A DNA stretch of 64,000 nt from Flaccisagitta enflata (GCA_965153355.1 OZ231127.1:41230001-41294000); one strand, 5' to 3'. Positions 38,990 through 49,494 are shown, counted from the first letter of the stretch. A program made the numbers and translations. Notes: generated by a model not told the origin, from the sequence alone.

Positions 38990-39740
38990 TTAAAAGTGCC
39001 ATCTACAAACACAGAACTCTTTGAGAGAGCTTAAGAGTTTCAAAATCATTGTGGGTGAACAATCATTTGTAGTCATGCTGCATTAGGAAAAAACTGGCGT
39101 ATGAAATGGTCATTCTATTTATGTCCCTCCTCCTGTCTCCCACGCTCTGCTCCCTGATCTTCCCCATGATTTCTTTTATGTAGCATTTCCACAAAGAAGC
39201 AATTTTTTACAATCACACCGACTAAAACTCATACTTCTTATTTTTGGTCATCCAAATTGTTTCTTATTCAAGATTCTTACTTAATTGTGTTTGGTATCAC
39301 ATTCATTATTTTATGCAATTCAATTTCTGAATGATATTTGATATGATTACTGAAGAAAATATCAGAACTTTTTCTTTCATCTTCTTTCAATTGGTGAGGT
39401 TGTGATGAAATCAATTCAGGCTAGAAGAACAGTACTACTTGAAATGCTCAAGAATCATACCGTATTTGTCTAATATTGACCAATTCTTTCCAAGGGCAAA
39501 AAAGCTACTTATCATAAATGAGAAAATGTAGAGTCTATGCATTTTGATGCATGAAATGGTACATGAAAACTTGAGTAAGTTTGGTATTTTCACTTAAAAA
39601 CTAAAATCTTCACTCAAAACGCTCTAAAGATGCCAAATATAGGGTCGTTTTCGTTTTTTGGGCCCCCAAGTTGATACAAACCCATATATTTTGAGTCTAC
39701 TGAGCCAAAAAAAGGGTAGCAAGCTCATTTCGTTTCGGTG
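38990..39740. other. AT-rich sequence, no gene seen
   Basis: Follows the unrecognised gene. No open frame with coding character; possibly its 3' non-coding part. Confidence 0.5.
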
Positions 39741-39760
39741 ACCTATTCTCGTACTCCCTT

Positions 39761-39918
39761 AGAAGAAGAAGAAGAAGAAGAAGAAGAAGATGAAGAAGAA
39801 GAAGAAGAAGAAGAAGAAGAAGAAGAAGAAGAAGAAGAAAAAGGAGAAGAAGAAGAAGAAGAAGAAGAAGAAGAAGAAGAAGAAGAAGAAGAAGAAGAAG
39901 AAGAAGAAGAAGAAGAAC
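39761..39918. repeat. (GAA)n microsatellite
   Basis: About 50 GAA units with few interruptions. Confidence 0.97.
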
Positions 39919-39929
39919 AAGTCATCCAA

Positions 39930-40450
39930 GGATCGCACATGGTCAGCGGTACCCGATGCCCTGCTTGGAGTGATTAGCTGAAGAAGTGGAGTGAGAGCAG
40001 GGCAGCGGCCCCAAAGGGCCGATGTCCTGTAGGACACAGGGGTGAATTTCCATACGTCCTGAGAGGGCATATTTGGGGTAATTTTCCGTGATATTCATTG
40101 GGAATTTTGGCCTGAGAGGCTGGATTTAAGGTCCAAGAGGCTGGATTTGAGGCCTAAGAGGCAGGATTTGAGGCCTGAGAGGCTGGTTTTGAGGCTCGAG
40201 AGGCTGGATTTGAGGCCTGAGAGGCTGGATTGGAGGCCTGAGAGGCTGGATTTGAGGCCTGAGAGGCCAGATTTGAGGCCTTAGACGCCAGATTTGAGGC
40301 CTGAGAGGCTGGATTTGAGGCCTGAAAGGCTTGAGAAGCTTTGGAGGGGGGGACGTACGGACGGACGGACGGACGGACGGACGTACGGACGGACGTATGG
40401 AAATTCACCCCTGTGTCCTACAGGACATCGGCCCTTTGGGGCCGCTGCCC
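39930..40450 (+). mobile_element. Inverted-repeat-framed minisatellite element with perfect 60 bp arms
   Basis: The leader ATGGTCAGCGGTACCCGATG is followed by arm 40000-40059 and arm 40391-40450, which are exact reverse complements over 60 bp. The loop holds about a dozen 21 bp units of the GAGGCCTGAGAGGCTGGATTT type and a (GGAC)n run. Each arm itself contains small hairpins (GGCCCCAAAGGGCC, TGTCCTGTAGGACA). The right arm ends GCTGCCC and runs into AAAAAG and GAA repeats. Confidence 0.9.
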
Positions 40451-40455
40451 AAAAA

Positions 40456-40519
40456 GAAAAAGAAGAAGAAGAAGAAGAAGAAGAAGAAGAAGAAGAAGAA
40501 GAAGAAGAAGAAGAAGAAA
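40456..40519. repeat. (GAA)n microsatellite
   Basis: About 20 GAA units adjoining the minisatellite element. Confidence 0.97.
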
Positions 40520-40690
40520 CAGGCAGAAAAGATGAAGGAAAGGGAAAAATTGAGGTTGTCTAAGCGTTGATCGTCATTCTAAATTGTCTTTTGTTGATAC
40601 AGCAGCCGCTGAGGGTTTTGTTTGACTTCTCCATAAACAAGAGAGGGAAAAAAGGGAAAAGGCAATGAACAGAAGAGGGAGTCACAATCA

Positions 40691-40799
<109 letters not shown>

Positions 40800-40968
40800 A
40801 TGACAGGTTTAAAAAAAAAACAAGAAAAAGCCACAAAATATAAAAGAAATAGAAAAGCCGTAAGTGAAATACAAAAGGAGATGTGAAGGCAAAACACTGC
40901 CCAAATACAACAAAATACCGCAAGGTTTACCTTTAACAGTAGCACAACCATACTGGTAGCTATCGATA

Positions 40969-41170
40969 ACAAGGCCAACACCTTTAAGTCGCGTGCAAGA
41001 CATACATTTAGAATGACTTAGAATGACTTAGTATACCCTTAAATGACCTGAAATGACTTTGAGGAATAAAATTGATAAAAAAAAGTAAAAGTGTGAATGA
41101 CAGACAGACCAACCGACGGACAGACGGACAGATGGACAAAGCGGGGTGTAGAGTCGCGTGCACGCGACTA
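40969..41170 (+). mobile_element. Hairpin-ended short element, TCGCG subtype
   Basis: ACAAGGCCAACACCTTTAAG, then TCGCGTGC, an AATGACTTAG-type tandem tract, a (GACC/GACGGACA) tract, GACAAAGCGGGGTGTAG, and the hairpin AGTCGCGTGCACGCGACT followed by A-rich flank. Confidence 0.85.
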
Positions 41171-41444
41171 AAAAGAGACACAGAAAGAGATAAACGCTCA
41201 GATAATAATCACCGGGTAACACCAATTAACCAGCAACGACAACGTTGATTTTGCGTTTTTGTTCTCTTGATTGGGCTGGTCTAGTACAAATGAAGTAAGT
41301 TAAGTGATCCTCGGATAGTTTTGGGGAATGAATGGATGACATAGAACCGGTAGGGTAGTAGAGATGCATGGATGTGATAGCAGGTCGGCAGTGGTAAGAC
41401 GCGTTGGCGAAAGATGCTTCGGCGCTGGTAGAAACATACATGTA

Positions 41445-42369
41445 CAGGGTCATCAATCTCGTTTGAAAAATATTTTCTAACTTTTACTCTCAAATGCATT
41501 TAAGCAATGATTTTCTCTCTTAGTTTTTGTTTGATATTTTTTTGTGTCAAAATTTCATTGGTCTAAGCTGAAAACTTAATCAGCAATATCAATTTGAAGG
41601 ATAATGAGTATTGAGAGATAAAAATTGTTTTAACCTTAATCAGTTTTTATTGATTTACGTTTATTTGATAATGGATTGAACAATAAATGTCAGATTGGTT
41701 GTAACAAAAAAATGTAGTTTCATTTGAGACTAATCCTGCATTTGTAGCTCAATCTGTTTATAGATTAATTATGAAGTTAACAAGGCCAACACCTATAAGT
41801 CGCGTGCGAGACTTACAGACAAAGAGTGACTTAGAATGACTTAGAATGACTTTCAATGACTTAGAATGACCTAAAATGACCAAAATTGACTTAAAATGAC
41901 TAAAAAACCAAAAAACCAAAAATAACTTAAAATAACTTAAAATGACTTAAAATGACTTAAAATGACTTAGACTGACTCAAAATGACTTAGAATAACTATA
42001 AATGACTTAAAATGACTTAAAATGACCTAAGAGTTGACGTTATAGTACAAAAAAGTAAAGTGTGACGGACGGACGGACGGACGGACCAACGGACCGACGG
42101 ACCGACGGACCGACGGACGGACGGACGGACGGACCGACAAAGCGGGTTGTAGAGCCGCGTGCACGCGACTGAAAAGATATTTTAATCAGTGAATGATGAA
42201 TTCAGCCACAACTATAAATGCGGTTTTACAGGATTTTAAAATTAGATCAAAACAATTGTTACACAAAAAACATCAGAAATATTACAATGAAAGAAAATTA
42301 ATTCCAGATCAATGATAAGATAAATCTAAGATGCTTGACATCATTTTCCAACCGAGATTGATGACCCTG
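41445..42369. mobile_element. Foldback MITE with CAGGGTCATC ends and TA flanks
   Basis: Left end CAGGGTCATCAATCTCG from 41445 is preceded by TA (41443-41444). The right end is its reverse complement, ending 42369 and followed by TA (42370-42371). The arms continue to mirror each other imperfectly for a few hundred bases (TTTTGTGT...GTCTAA against TTTTGTGT...GATCTAA). TA duplication and a CAGGG start suggest a Tc1/mariner-type non-autonomous element. A hairpin-ended element (41780-42170) is nested inside. Confidence 0.75.
41780..42170 (+). mobile_element. Hairpin-ended short element nested in a foldback MITE
   Basis: Starts ACAAGGCCAACACCTATAAG with TCGCGTGCGAG. A long AATGACTTAA-type array occupies about 41825-42030. 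A GACG/GACC tetranucleotide run and GACAAAGCGGGTTGTAG follow, ending in CGCGTGCACGCGACT. Confidence 0.85.
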
Positions 42370-42370
42370 T

Positions 42371-42815
42371 ATAGAAAACCAGTTTGAGCCTTGAGCCATT
42401 TATTGGCAAAGAGGATTTTGTGCGCTCGTCTGAGGGATTCCCTCAGCAAAATGGGAAAACAGGCGCGTGAAAGCCGAGCGAGAAGACAAGAAACGAAAAG
42501 TATGGTGCTGTGCAAAGACTATGACCAGATATTGACAACAATTCAGCGCTGTTTGGACTACGGAGTTACATATGACAGCTTCCCTCCGAAGGCAACATTT
42601 GTGTTTCAAAGAAGGTCAAAATAGAAAAAATGTATAAATGAAAATGCAAAAATAAGTGAATGAAAGTGATTGAGATGGGTCAGACATGATATTTTAAAGA
42701 AATATTTGCATTGTTTCAGCAAGAGGACCATGTTTAGCCAATGTTATCAAAAAGATTGTTTTGAAAATTTACACTTATTCTATTTTTGGTCACTGATAGG
42801 GGGCTGGTCGAAATT
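42371..42815. other. Unique sequence, no gene seen
   Basis: Short motif-less frames only (for example 42391-42624 plus). Nothing supportable. Confidence 0.5.
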
Positions 42816-43170
42816 CTAAATTTGCATAGGAAATGAAAAAATGAAAAAACAAAGAACATAGTTCTCTTCCCAAATCGATTACAGAGAGAACTATGTTTTT
42901 CAAAATGCAAAATTTCTCTGTGTTTGGCTTTCTTAGAATTTCGACCTCAGAAAATGAAAAAAAGTGTAAGCAGAAATTCACTAAAAAACATCATTTTCTT
43001 GTTTGTTTTCATGTGAATTGCATACTTCAAATTACATTTTAAGTCAGAATATGGAAAAAATGTATGCACCAAGTGTCTTTAGAAACAATTTGTCCACTAA
43101 AAGCATCCTGGCATCATTATTGTCCTGATAATAATGCAAAAAGTATTCTGAAACACTTCGATTTCCTTCA
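42816..43170 (+). repeat. Left arm of a large inverted repeat
   Basis: From CTAAATTTGCAT to about 43170 the sequence is the imperfect reverse complement of 43405-44011, by eye about 85% identical. It holds the uninterrupted site AATTCACTAAAAAACATCAT (42976-42995) for the element inserted in the other arm. Confidence 0.85.
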
Positions 43171-43195
43171 AAAATTTTCTGTCATATCTTATTTC

Positions 43196-43390
43196 TAGTC
43201 GCGTGCACGCGACTCTACACCCCGCTTTGTCCGTCCGTGGGTCGGTCGGTTTACTTTTTTTATCAATTTTATTTCTCTAAGTTATTTTAAGTCATTTTAG
43301 GGTATACTAAGTCATTCTAAGTCATTCTAAGTTATTCTAAGTTATTCTAAGTCGTAAGTCTCGCACGCGACTTATAGGTGTTGGCCTTGT
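43196..43390 (-). mobile_element. Hairpin-ended short element in the loop of the inverted repeat
   Basis: Reversed: TAGTCGCGTGCACGCGACTC, CCGCTTTGTCCGTCCG, a GTCATTCTAA-type array, TCGCACGCGACTTATAGG, TTGGCCTTGT. The hairpin AGTCGCGTGCACGCGACT is a perfect palindrome. Confidence 0.85.
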
Positions 43391-43404
43391 TTTTTTACGG
43401 AGAG

Positions 43405-44011
43405 TCAATTAGTCAAATATCATTTCGACGACTTATGACGGCAAATTTTAGAAGCAAAATTAAGTGTTTCACCATACTTTTTGCCTCATTATTAGGACAA
43501 TAATGAAGCTGGAATGCTTTTAGTGTACTAATTGACTCTAAAAGCACATGGTGCATAAATTTTTATCATATTCTGACTTAAAATGAAATTTGAACTATGC
43601 AATTCACATGAATATAAGCAGGAAAATGATGTTTTTAGTCGCGTGCTACGCGACTCTACAACCCGCTTTGTCGGTCCGTCCGTCGGTCCGTCGGTCCGTC
43701 GGTCCGTCGGTCCGTCACACTTTACTTTTTTTTGGTTTTTGCGGTTTTTGGCCTCACTGCTCCTGCTCAAATGATGGAGTGACCTCAATTATGGCCCCTG
43801 CCCACCCGCACGCGACTGGGGTAGCCGTGTATCCGGCCTTGTTTAGTGAATTTCTGCTTACACTTTTTTTCATTTACTGAGGTCGAAATTCTAAGACAGC
43901 CAAACACAGGAAAAATTTTGCATTTTGAAAAACATAGTTCTCTCTGTAATCGATTTGGGAAGAGAACCATGTTTTTATTTTTTTATTTTTTCATTTCCAA
44001 TGCAAATTTAG
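43405..44011 (-). repeat. Right arm of the large inverted repeat (carries an insertion)
   Basis: Mirrors 42816-43170 and is interrupted at 43636-43842 by a hairpin-ended element. Arm sequence resumes at once on both sides (GATGTTTT and TAGTGAATTTCTGC). Confidence 0.85.
43636..43842 (-). mobile_element. Hairpin-ended short element with a matching empty site in the window
   Basis: 207 bp. Reversed order: TAGTCGCGTGCTACGCGACT, AACCCGCTTTGTCGG, a (CCGTCGGT)n run, TTTTGGTTTTTGCGGTTTTTGGCC, CCCCTGCCCACCCGCACGCG, GGGTAGCCGTGTATCCGG, CCTTGT. The other arm of the inverted repeat shows six A residues where this arm has the element. The A/T counts fit insertion between two A/T bases without a target duplication. 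Confidence 0.88.
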
Positions 44012-44138
44012 TTACAAAACATTACATCAAAATAGTAAACAACACCCTTATTTCTGCAAGAGGGAAAACAAGAGTAACTTTCCCCCCCTCTTCTCCCCCC
44101 CCCCCCCCGCACTCGTTATCTCATACGCAGTTACGCAC

Positions 44139-44210
44139 CTGTTATGCTCAAGTTGCAGCGTCTTCAAGTTGATGAGATTGACGAAAGTCTTTTCCGATAC
44201 TTCGCTCAAT
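44139..44210 (-). CDS. Leucine-rich-repeat exon (72 bp) of a minus-strand gene
   Basis: One LRR of 24 residues (LSEVSEKTFVNLINLKTLQL, then EHN), the classical length for extracellular LRRs. The acceptor is strong (a long pyrimidine run ending CGTTCCAG) and the donor is CAG|GTGCGT. The exon contributes one base to its first codon and two to its last, so it is phase-symmetric and exactly 72 bp. It joins in frame to the exon at 49232-49342: that exon ends in CG and this one starts with A, completing an Arg in the asparagine ladder position. The protein is probably a membrane or secreted LRR receptor or adhesion protein; which one cannot be told. Confidence 0.8.
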
Positions 44211-44394
44211 CTGGAACGGGAAGGGGAGGAGGAGGAGGAGCAAGGGGGAGGAAGAGGAGGGAAAGAAAAATAAAGATGAGACAGAACTCCGATGGTAATG
44301 TGACAGAATCTGACGCGCGGCATCATGGTGATGTAAAGATTGTGGTGAAAGAATTTAAAAAAAAAGCAACAAAAAGATGAAAAAAAGAAAGAAA

Positions 44395-44572
44395 TCAAGG
44401 CCGGATACACGGCAACCCTAGTCGCGTGCACAGGAACAGTGACGCCAAAGACCGCAAAAAATAAAAAAGTAAAATGTAATGGACCGACCAACGGACCAAC
44501 TCAATCACCGACCAACCAACCGACCGACCGACCGACCGACCGACGGACAAAGCGAGGTATAGGGTCGCGTTT
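44395..44572 (+). mobile_element. Hairpin-ended short element, 3' hairpin lost
   Basis: CAAGGCCGGATACACGGCAA, AGTCGCGTGCACAGG, AAAGACCGCAAAAAAT, (CCGA)n, GACAAAGCGAGGTATAGGGT, CGCGTTT. The terminal stem is incomplete. Confidence 0.7.
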
Positions 44573-44820
44573 CAGGATTAGCGAGGAAAAACAAATAACG
44601 CATTATTTGCGAACGAGGAAATTCAATATCGGTAACAAATCAATAAAGCATCGGAAAATCGCACAAAGCCAAAGGTCTAGAGTTCTCTAGATCGGATCCA
44701 ATAATGTAGTTAAACATAATCGTAGGCTGGTTTCAAATCGTCAATACATTTCATAAAAACAAACAATGGCGAGAACGTAAACGACGACAACGGTAACGGG
44801 TACGATGACGATGAAACTGA

Positions 44821-44823
<3 letters not shown>

Positions 44824-44865
<42 letters not shown>

Positions 44866-44879
44866 GATGATGGTGATGG

Positions 44880-44920
<41 letters not shown>

Positions 44921-44939
44921 ATGATAATGATGATGATGG

Positions 44940-44991
<52 letters not shown>

Positions 44992-44992
44992 G
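44824..44992. repeat. (GAT)n microsatellite
   Basis: About 50 GAT units with GGT and AAT interruptions. Minus-strand frames read as poly-Ile/His and are not genes. Confidence 0.95.
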
Positions 44993-45059
44993 TCGGTGTA
45001 ATGGCTGCATATGAAAATAAAAAAAAAAAGAAAGGAAGAAAAAAAAGTGGAAAGAATAA

Positions 45060-45149
45060 AAAAGGTTGAGAGAAAGAGAGAAAGAAAGAGAGAAAGAAAG
45101 AGAGAACAAAAAAAATAAATAAAGAAAGAATGAAAGAAAGAAAGAAAAA

Positions 45150-45225
<76 letters not shown>

Positions 45226-45300
45226 GAGAAAAAAAGAAAGAAAGATAGAAAAATGAAAGAATGAAAGAAAAATGAAAAAAAGAAAGAAAGAAAGAAAGAG
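45060..45300. repeat. (GAAA)n microsatellite
   Basis: GAAA/GAGA units with interruptions. Confidence 0.95.
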
Positions 45301-45321
45301 CAGGTACATACAAATATGAGA

Positions 45322-45457
<136 letters not shown>

Positions 45458-45595
45458 AAATAGGTAGAATAGCGCGAAAAGAGGCAAAAAACGGAAGTGG
45501 AAAAAAACCGAGTGCGTGAAGAAAGATACACAAGGGAACAATAAGGTATCGGGAGCGCCACACAGTGGCAAATCGGCGAACAAGCACGGAACCTC

Positions 45596-45659
<64 letters not shown>
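45596..45659. repeat. (CT)n microsatellite
   Basis: About 30 CT units. An inverted-polarity neighbour of the GA tract 140 bp upstream, so the two could pair. Confidence 0.97.
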
Positions 45660-45667
<8 letters not shown>

Positions 45668-45898
45668 CGCCCAAACGTTGCCGCGAAACGACCGAAGCGA
45701 TTAGGAGGAAAGACATAAAACAAAGAAACATGACAAAGCACAAATGTATTTTTGTAAATGTATCGTATTTGACTTATATGAATTATATTCAGTATGTGTA
45801 GTTGTATACGTATAACGTACGTACGTACATACGTACGTACGTACGTGTACAAAAGGATATGTAACAACCTGCCGGGAACTAGACCAGATGGGCCAATA

Positions 45899-46893
45899 CA
45901 GGGTGTTTCACGCGTTTTGAGGTTTAAAGAATCGACATAGCTTTTCTCCTAGAAAAGTTATTCCAATTCTGAAAAAAGGTCTGAATAGATCTTGAAGTGC
46001 AGTTTTTTTATGTCACCAATTTTTTTTATATCTGCGCTTTTAAATATGCCCACTATGTAAGTTTAAAGAAAACAACCATATCCAGCATGCATCTTTAATC
46101 CGGATAATTATGGCAACAAAAATGGAAACTACTTGTTTGTTAGCGTTTCACATCCAAGCAATAAGAAAAACATAGCAAAATTCATGACCATCTTGAAGCT
46201 CTGTGAAAGATCTTTCTAATGAGACCTTGCTGGTTGTCATATCTCTGTCCGTTTAGAAATGGCAGAAGAATGAAGACAGGTGGTCAAGAATTTGGAAAGT
46301 CAGTACACCTGATTTTCATGGGCTATCTTTATTGTAACATAGAAATTGAACAAATTGAGTTGGAAATTTGTTCTTGGCTCCATTTTATAGAAAATTCATG
46401 GCTCTTTAATTTGCTCATGGATATCGAGTAGCTAAGACAATCCTGAGTTCGTAATTGACAAAAACGAAAAGAGTAAAATTTCTCGATGGAAAAAAAATTG
46501 AAAGGAGTATTTTTTTCAATTTGTGATTTTTTTCTATAATCTTTTGCCATTTCTAGATGAATGAAGCTACAATGTCCTGCAATGTCGCGTTTTGAAGATT
46601 TTTTGCGGTGCTTTTAAACAGTCATGGATTTTTTGTAGTTCAGGCCAATAGTTGACCAGAAACTAGTAAAAGGAGTTGTCCATTTTTTTCTTTACCATGG
46701 TTAGTTAACTGGATGATATTATTTACTTTAAACTCCCGTAGCTCCCAAGCTAAAAAACGCAACTACAAAAAATTGGTGACATAAAAAAACTGCACTTCAA
46801 GATCTATTCAGACCTTTTTTCAGAATTGGAATAGCTTTTCTAGGAGAAAAGCTATGTTGATTCTTTAAACCTCAAAACGCGTGGAACACCTTG
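45899..46893. mobile_element. Long foldback MITE with CAGGGTGTTTCACGCG ends and TA flanks
   Basis: The left end CAGGGTGTTTCACGCG is preceded by TA (45897-45898). The right end reads CGCGTGGAACACCTTG, followed by TA (46894-46895). The terminal about 127 bp are a strong inverted repeat. Mirror similarity continues inward (AGTTTAAAG, AAAATGGA...CTACTTGTTTGTTAG, AGAAATGGCA), so most of the 995 bp folds on itself. No transposase frame. TA duplication points to a Tc1/mariner-type mobiliser. Confidence 0.85.
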
Positions 46894-46895
46894 TA

Positions 46896-47471
46896 GTTTT
46901 GATGGACCACATACCCGAGCACTTTGTTTTTGGCCATCTACGACTGGACAGACTGACGAATGGATCAACGGACGGAAATAACTAACATAATGACTATGAC
47001 ATTCTGGGACTTGCCCCACACCCCCACCCGAAAAAGCGCCTCAGTCTCAGCCCTGGACAAAAAATGGCAATTTCAGAAGAATCGTTACGACGCTACGGTA
47101 GTTCCAGTTATGACTTGCATACAAAAAAATGACATAACAAAAGCAAACCTTCGGATGACGGGCGTCGGGGCAACTGGTGTCACCCACGTTGGGACCAAGA
47201 CAGGAATTTCACAGAAAGTCAGAAAGTCCGCCTGTTCAAACTCAAACCCAAAAAGGCAGTTAAAGCGAATAATATTTTACGTTGAATCAAACCGCAACGA
47301 CTTTTTTTTGGTATCAAACAATGTTGTCAGAATGCGATTGCCACCCTTTAAAAGTAAACAAAGGACCTTAAAATGAAGACAAAAGGGGATAAATCAATGG
47401 ATGAATAGATATATTCATATTCGGATGAATACCAGGCAAAATATGGATAAAGATAATGTATGGATAACAAT
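46896..47471. other. Unique sequence, no gene seen
   Basis: An open frame 46960-47376 (+) of 138 codons has no recognised motif and no splice or duplication support. Left unassigned. Confidence 0.4.
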
Positions 47472-47711
47472 TGACGCGGGGTCACAATATCGTTGCGGAC
47501 GGATGGGCAGGGGCATCCAACCCCCATCCACATCCCATACCCTCCACCAACACACAAATCCAAAAAAAAAAAAACATCCAAAACACTTGTTTTCCTACTT
47601 TTCGACTCGTGCATTACGGACCGATGGACGGACGGACGGATGGACGAACGGAAGAACGGACGGCCCGACGGACGGACAAAGCCTCTTATAGAGTTTACGG
47701 CGCTCGTAAAA
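47472..47711 (+). mobile_element. Hairpin-ended short element, GTCACAATATCG subtype
   Basis: TGACGCGGGGTCACAATATC, GTTGCGGACGGATGGGCAGG, a GGAC/GGAT tetranucleotide run, GACAAAGCCTCTTATAGAG, and a terminal stem TTTACG...CGTAAA. It belongs with 63281-63479 and 63746-63941 by its left end, but its terminal stem has a different sequence. Confidence 0.75.
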
Positions 47712-47959
47712 GTTGGTTTACGGCAAAACGAGGCAACGCGACTACGATTTGATCAGTTTTATTCAATCTACAGCTACGGCGATTTCCTTTGGCAAAAAGC
47801 TGAGGGCGGCGACCGGCAGAGCGGAGACCGACTGCGGCGAAGCATAACGCGTTTTAATGCGCCATTTGCAGCGAAGACAACCGCATGTTAATTGCCAAGG
47901 CTTCGACGCCTCGTTGTATTTGTCAACTGAAACCTACTATCGCGCGGCGTCTCTTTCCT

Positions 47960-48230
47960 CGTTGTCGTCACCACCAGAACGGGGGATCCCTCTACCACCC
48001 TCGCTAATACTGCATAGCCTCAACTGTCTCTGCCGTTACCGCCACCACCACAACAACCAATGGGGATCCCTCCCACCGCCGCTATACACTGCACTGCTTC
48101 AACTGTCTCTGCCTTCTCTTTCCTCACCGCTGTCACCACTGGAACGGGGGATCCCCCTTCCACCGCCACCATCACTGCGTGCGCTACCGCATCCTCCTCC
48201 TCCTCCACCGCAACTGACACTTCCACCGAC
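47960..48230. repeat. Imperfect tandem repeat of about 85-105 bp, 2-3 units
   Basis: Repeated blocks contain GGGGGATCCC(T/C), a CCACC run, CTGCA and TCAACTGTCTCTGCC. Open in more than one frame; coding unproven. Confidence 0.65.
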
Positions 48231-48329
48231 GGTAGGATTCCTCGCTCACCACCGCCAACGCCGGCGTCGGCCGCGGTGTGTATCTACGCGTATTTGCGGC
48301 TAATAACGACAAGCAAATGTAGAAGCGGC

Positions 48330-48390
48330 ATCGGCATCGGCATCGGCATCGGCATCGGCATCGGCATCGGCATCGGCATCGGCATCGGCA
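48330..48390. repeat. (GGCATC)n hexanucleotide repeat
   Basis: About ten perfect units. Confidence 0.97.
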
Positions 48391-48461
48391 AGCGAACAAC
48401 GAATGCTGCCGTTCGCTCGTGCGTGCCGCGCAATGAGCCACAATAAATGAAATAGAGTAGG

Positions 48462-48464
<3 letters not shown>

Positions 48465-48556
<92 letters not shown>
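48465..48556. repeat. (GA)n microsatellite
   Basis: About 45 GA units. Confidence 0.97.
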
Positions 48557-48559
<3 letters not shown>

Positions 48560-48963
48560 ATTGTACAAAAGCTAGCAAACAAACAGTCAAACAAACAAAC
48601 AGACGAGATACAATAAAGGAAAAATAACAAAAAAAAAACAAACAAAAAAAAAAAAAAAAACAAAAACAAGAACAGAAAAGAATAGACATGATGGTACATT
48701 GTACTAGACAGAGCGAAAACTAGAGGTACAAACAGGTAGAAGGAGAGACGGACGCATAAAAAAGAACAAAAAACAAAACAAAACAAATAAAAACGAAACA
48801 AAAAAAAACAAACAGAGGAACATAAAGGAAAGTTGATAGAGAGACGGACACAAAAACGGACCTCGAGATCGCAAAAAAAAAATGGCGTACAAAGAATGGT
48901 ATTTTGATATAAAGGCTGAAAGACAAAAGTATAAAAAGACAATCTTAAAACAAACAATGTGAA
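48557..48963. other. A-rich sequence with AAAC tracts
   Basis: Low-complexity AAAC/A runs (48586-48830). Minus-strand frames rich in Phe and Leu are artefacts of this composition. Confidence 0.7.
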
Positions 48964-49090
48964 ACAAGGCCAAGTAGGCCAATAAGGTGCGACGTGTGGA
49001 TCGTCAAATGAATGCGTTACCCGACCAACCAACCAACCGACCAACCGACCGACGGACACAACCAGTTATAGAGGTGCTTTGGCGCACCTA
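48964..49090 (+). mobile_element. Hairpin-ended short element, GGTGCG subtype
   Basis: ACAAGGCCAAGTAGGCCAAT, AAGGTGCGACG, a (CCAA/CCGA) run, GACACAACCAGTTATAGAGG, hairpin AGGTGCTTTGGCGCACCT, AAAA. The left AGGTGCG matches the right CGCACCT as an inverted pair. Confidence 0.8.
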
Positions 49091-49231
49091 AAAACACACC
49101 CGATTATCATAGAGACAGACACACCGACAGAAAGACATTAATAAGAGAGGAGGCGTGACGCATAAAACCGCGTCATCGAGGAGGAAAAGAAGAAAGAGGG
49201 AGGAAAAGCGAGAAAATAAAAATGAAATTAC

Positions 49232-49342
49232 CGATTATATTGAAGATAGATGTGTTCGAGATTGTGTAAGCCATTGAAGGCCATTGTGCTGACTTTTAGA
49301 ATTCGGTTGCCGGCGAGATGAATGTTCTTCACGTTCGTCAAA
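49232..49342 (-). CDS. Leucine-rich-repeat exon (111 bp) of a minus-strand gene
   Basis: The exon encodes one and a half LRRs: LTNVKNIHLAGNRILKVS, then MAFNGLHNLEHIYLQYN. The acceptor is CTACTTTTGTCAG and the donor is AATCG|GTAATTTC. Phase is symmetric (one base in, two bases out), identical to the exon at 44139-44210, which it precedes on the minus strand. The intron between them would be about 5.0 kb, full of microsatellites and mobile elements. Further exons on either side are not identified. Confidence 0.82.
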
Positions 49343-49494
49343 CTGACAAAAGTAGATGATAAGAAAGGGGGAATGGTTGGGGTAGAGAAAAAGATGAAAA
49401 GGTGTTTTAATGCTCTCAAACACTTTACATAAGATTGAAATGGTGAGCCGGGTATGGCGTGTTTATCTAGCTGACAAAAGTTGATGATATCTCA

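Larger units (their letters stand above)
37072..39758. mobile_element. Candidate DNA transposon bounded by GGGAGTACGAGA inverted repeats
   Basis: GGGAGTACGAGA occurs at 37072-37083 (also 35389-35400 and 11872-11883 in the duplicates) and inverted as TCTCGTACTCCC at 39747-39758. Both lie directly inside GAA microsatellites. Inner sequence shows only weak further symmetry (GCTTGCTACC against CTTGCTACC). The unrecognised gene lies between them. A short shared motif may be chance. Confidence 0.35.
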
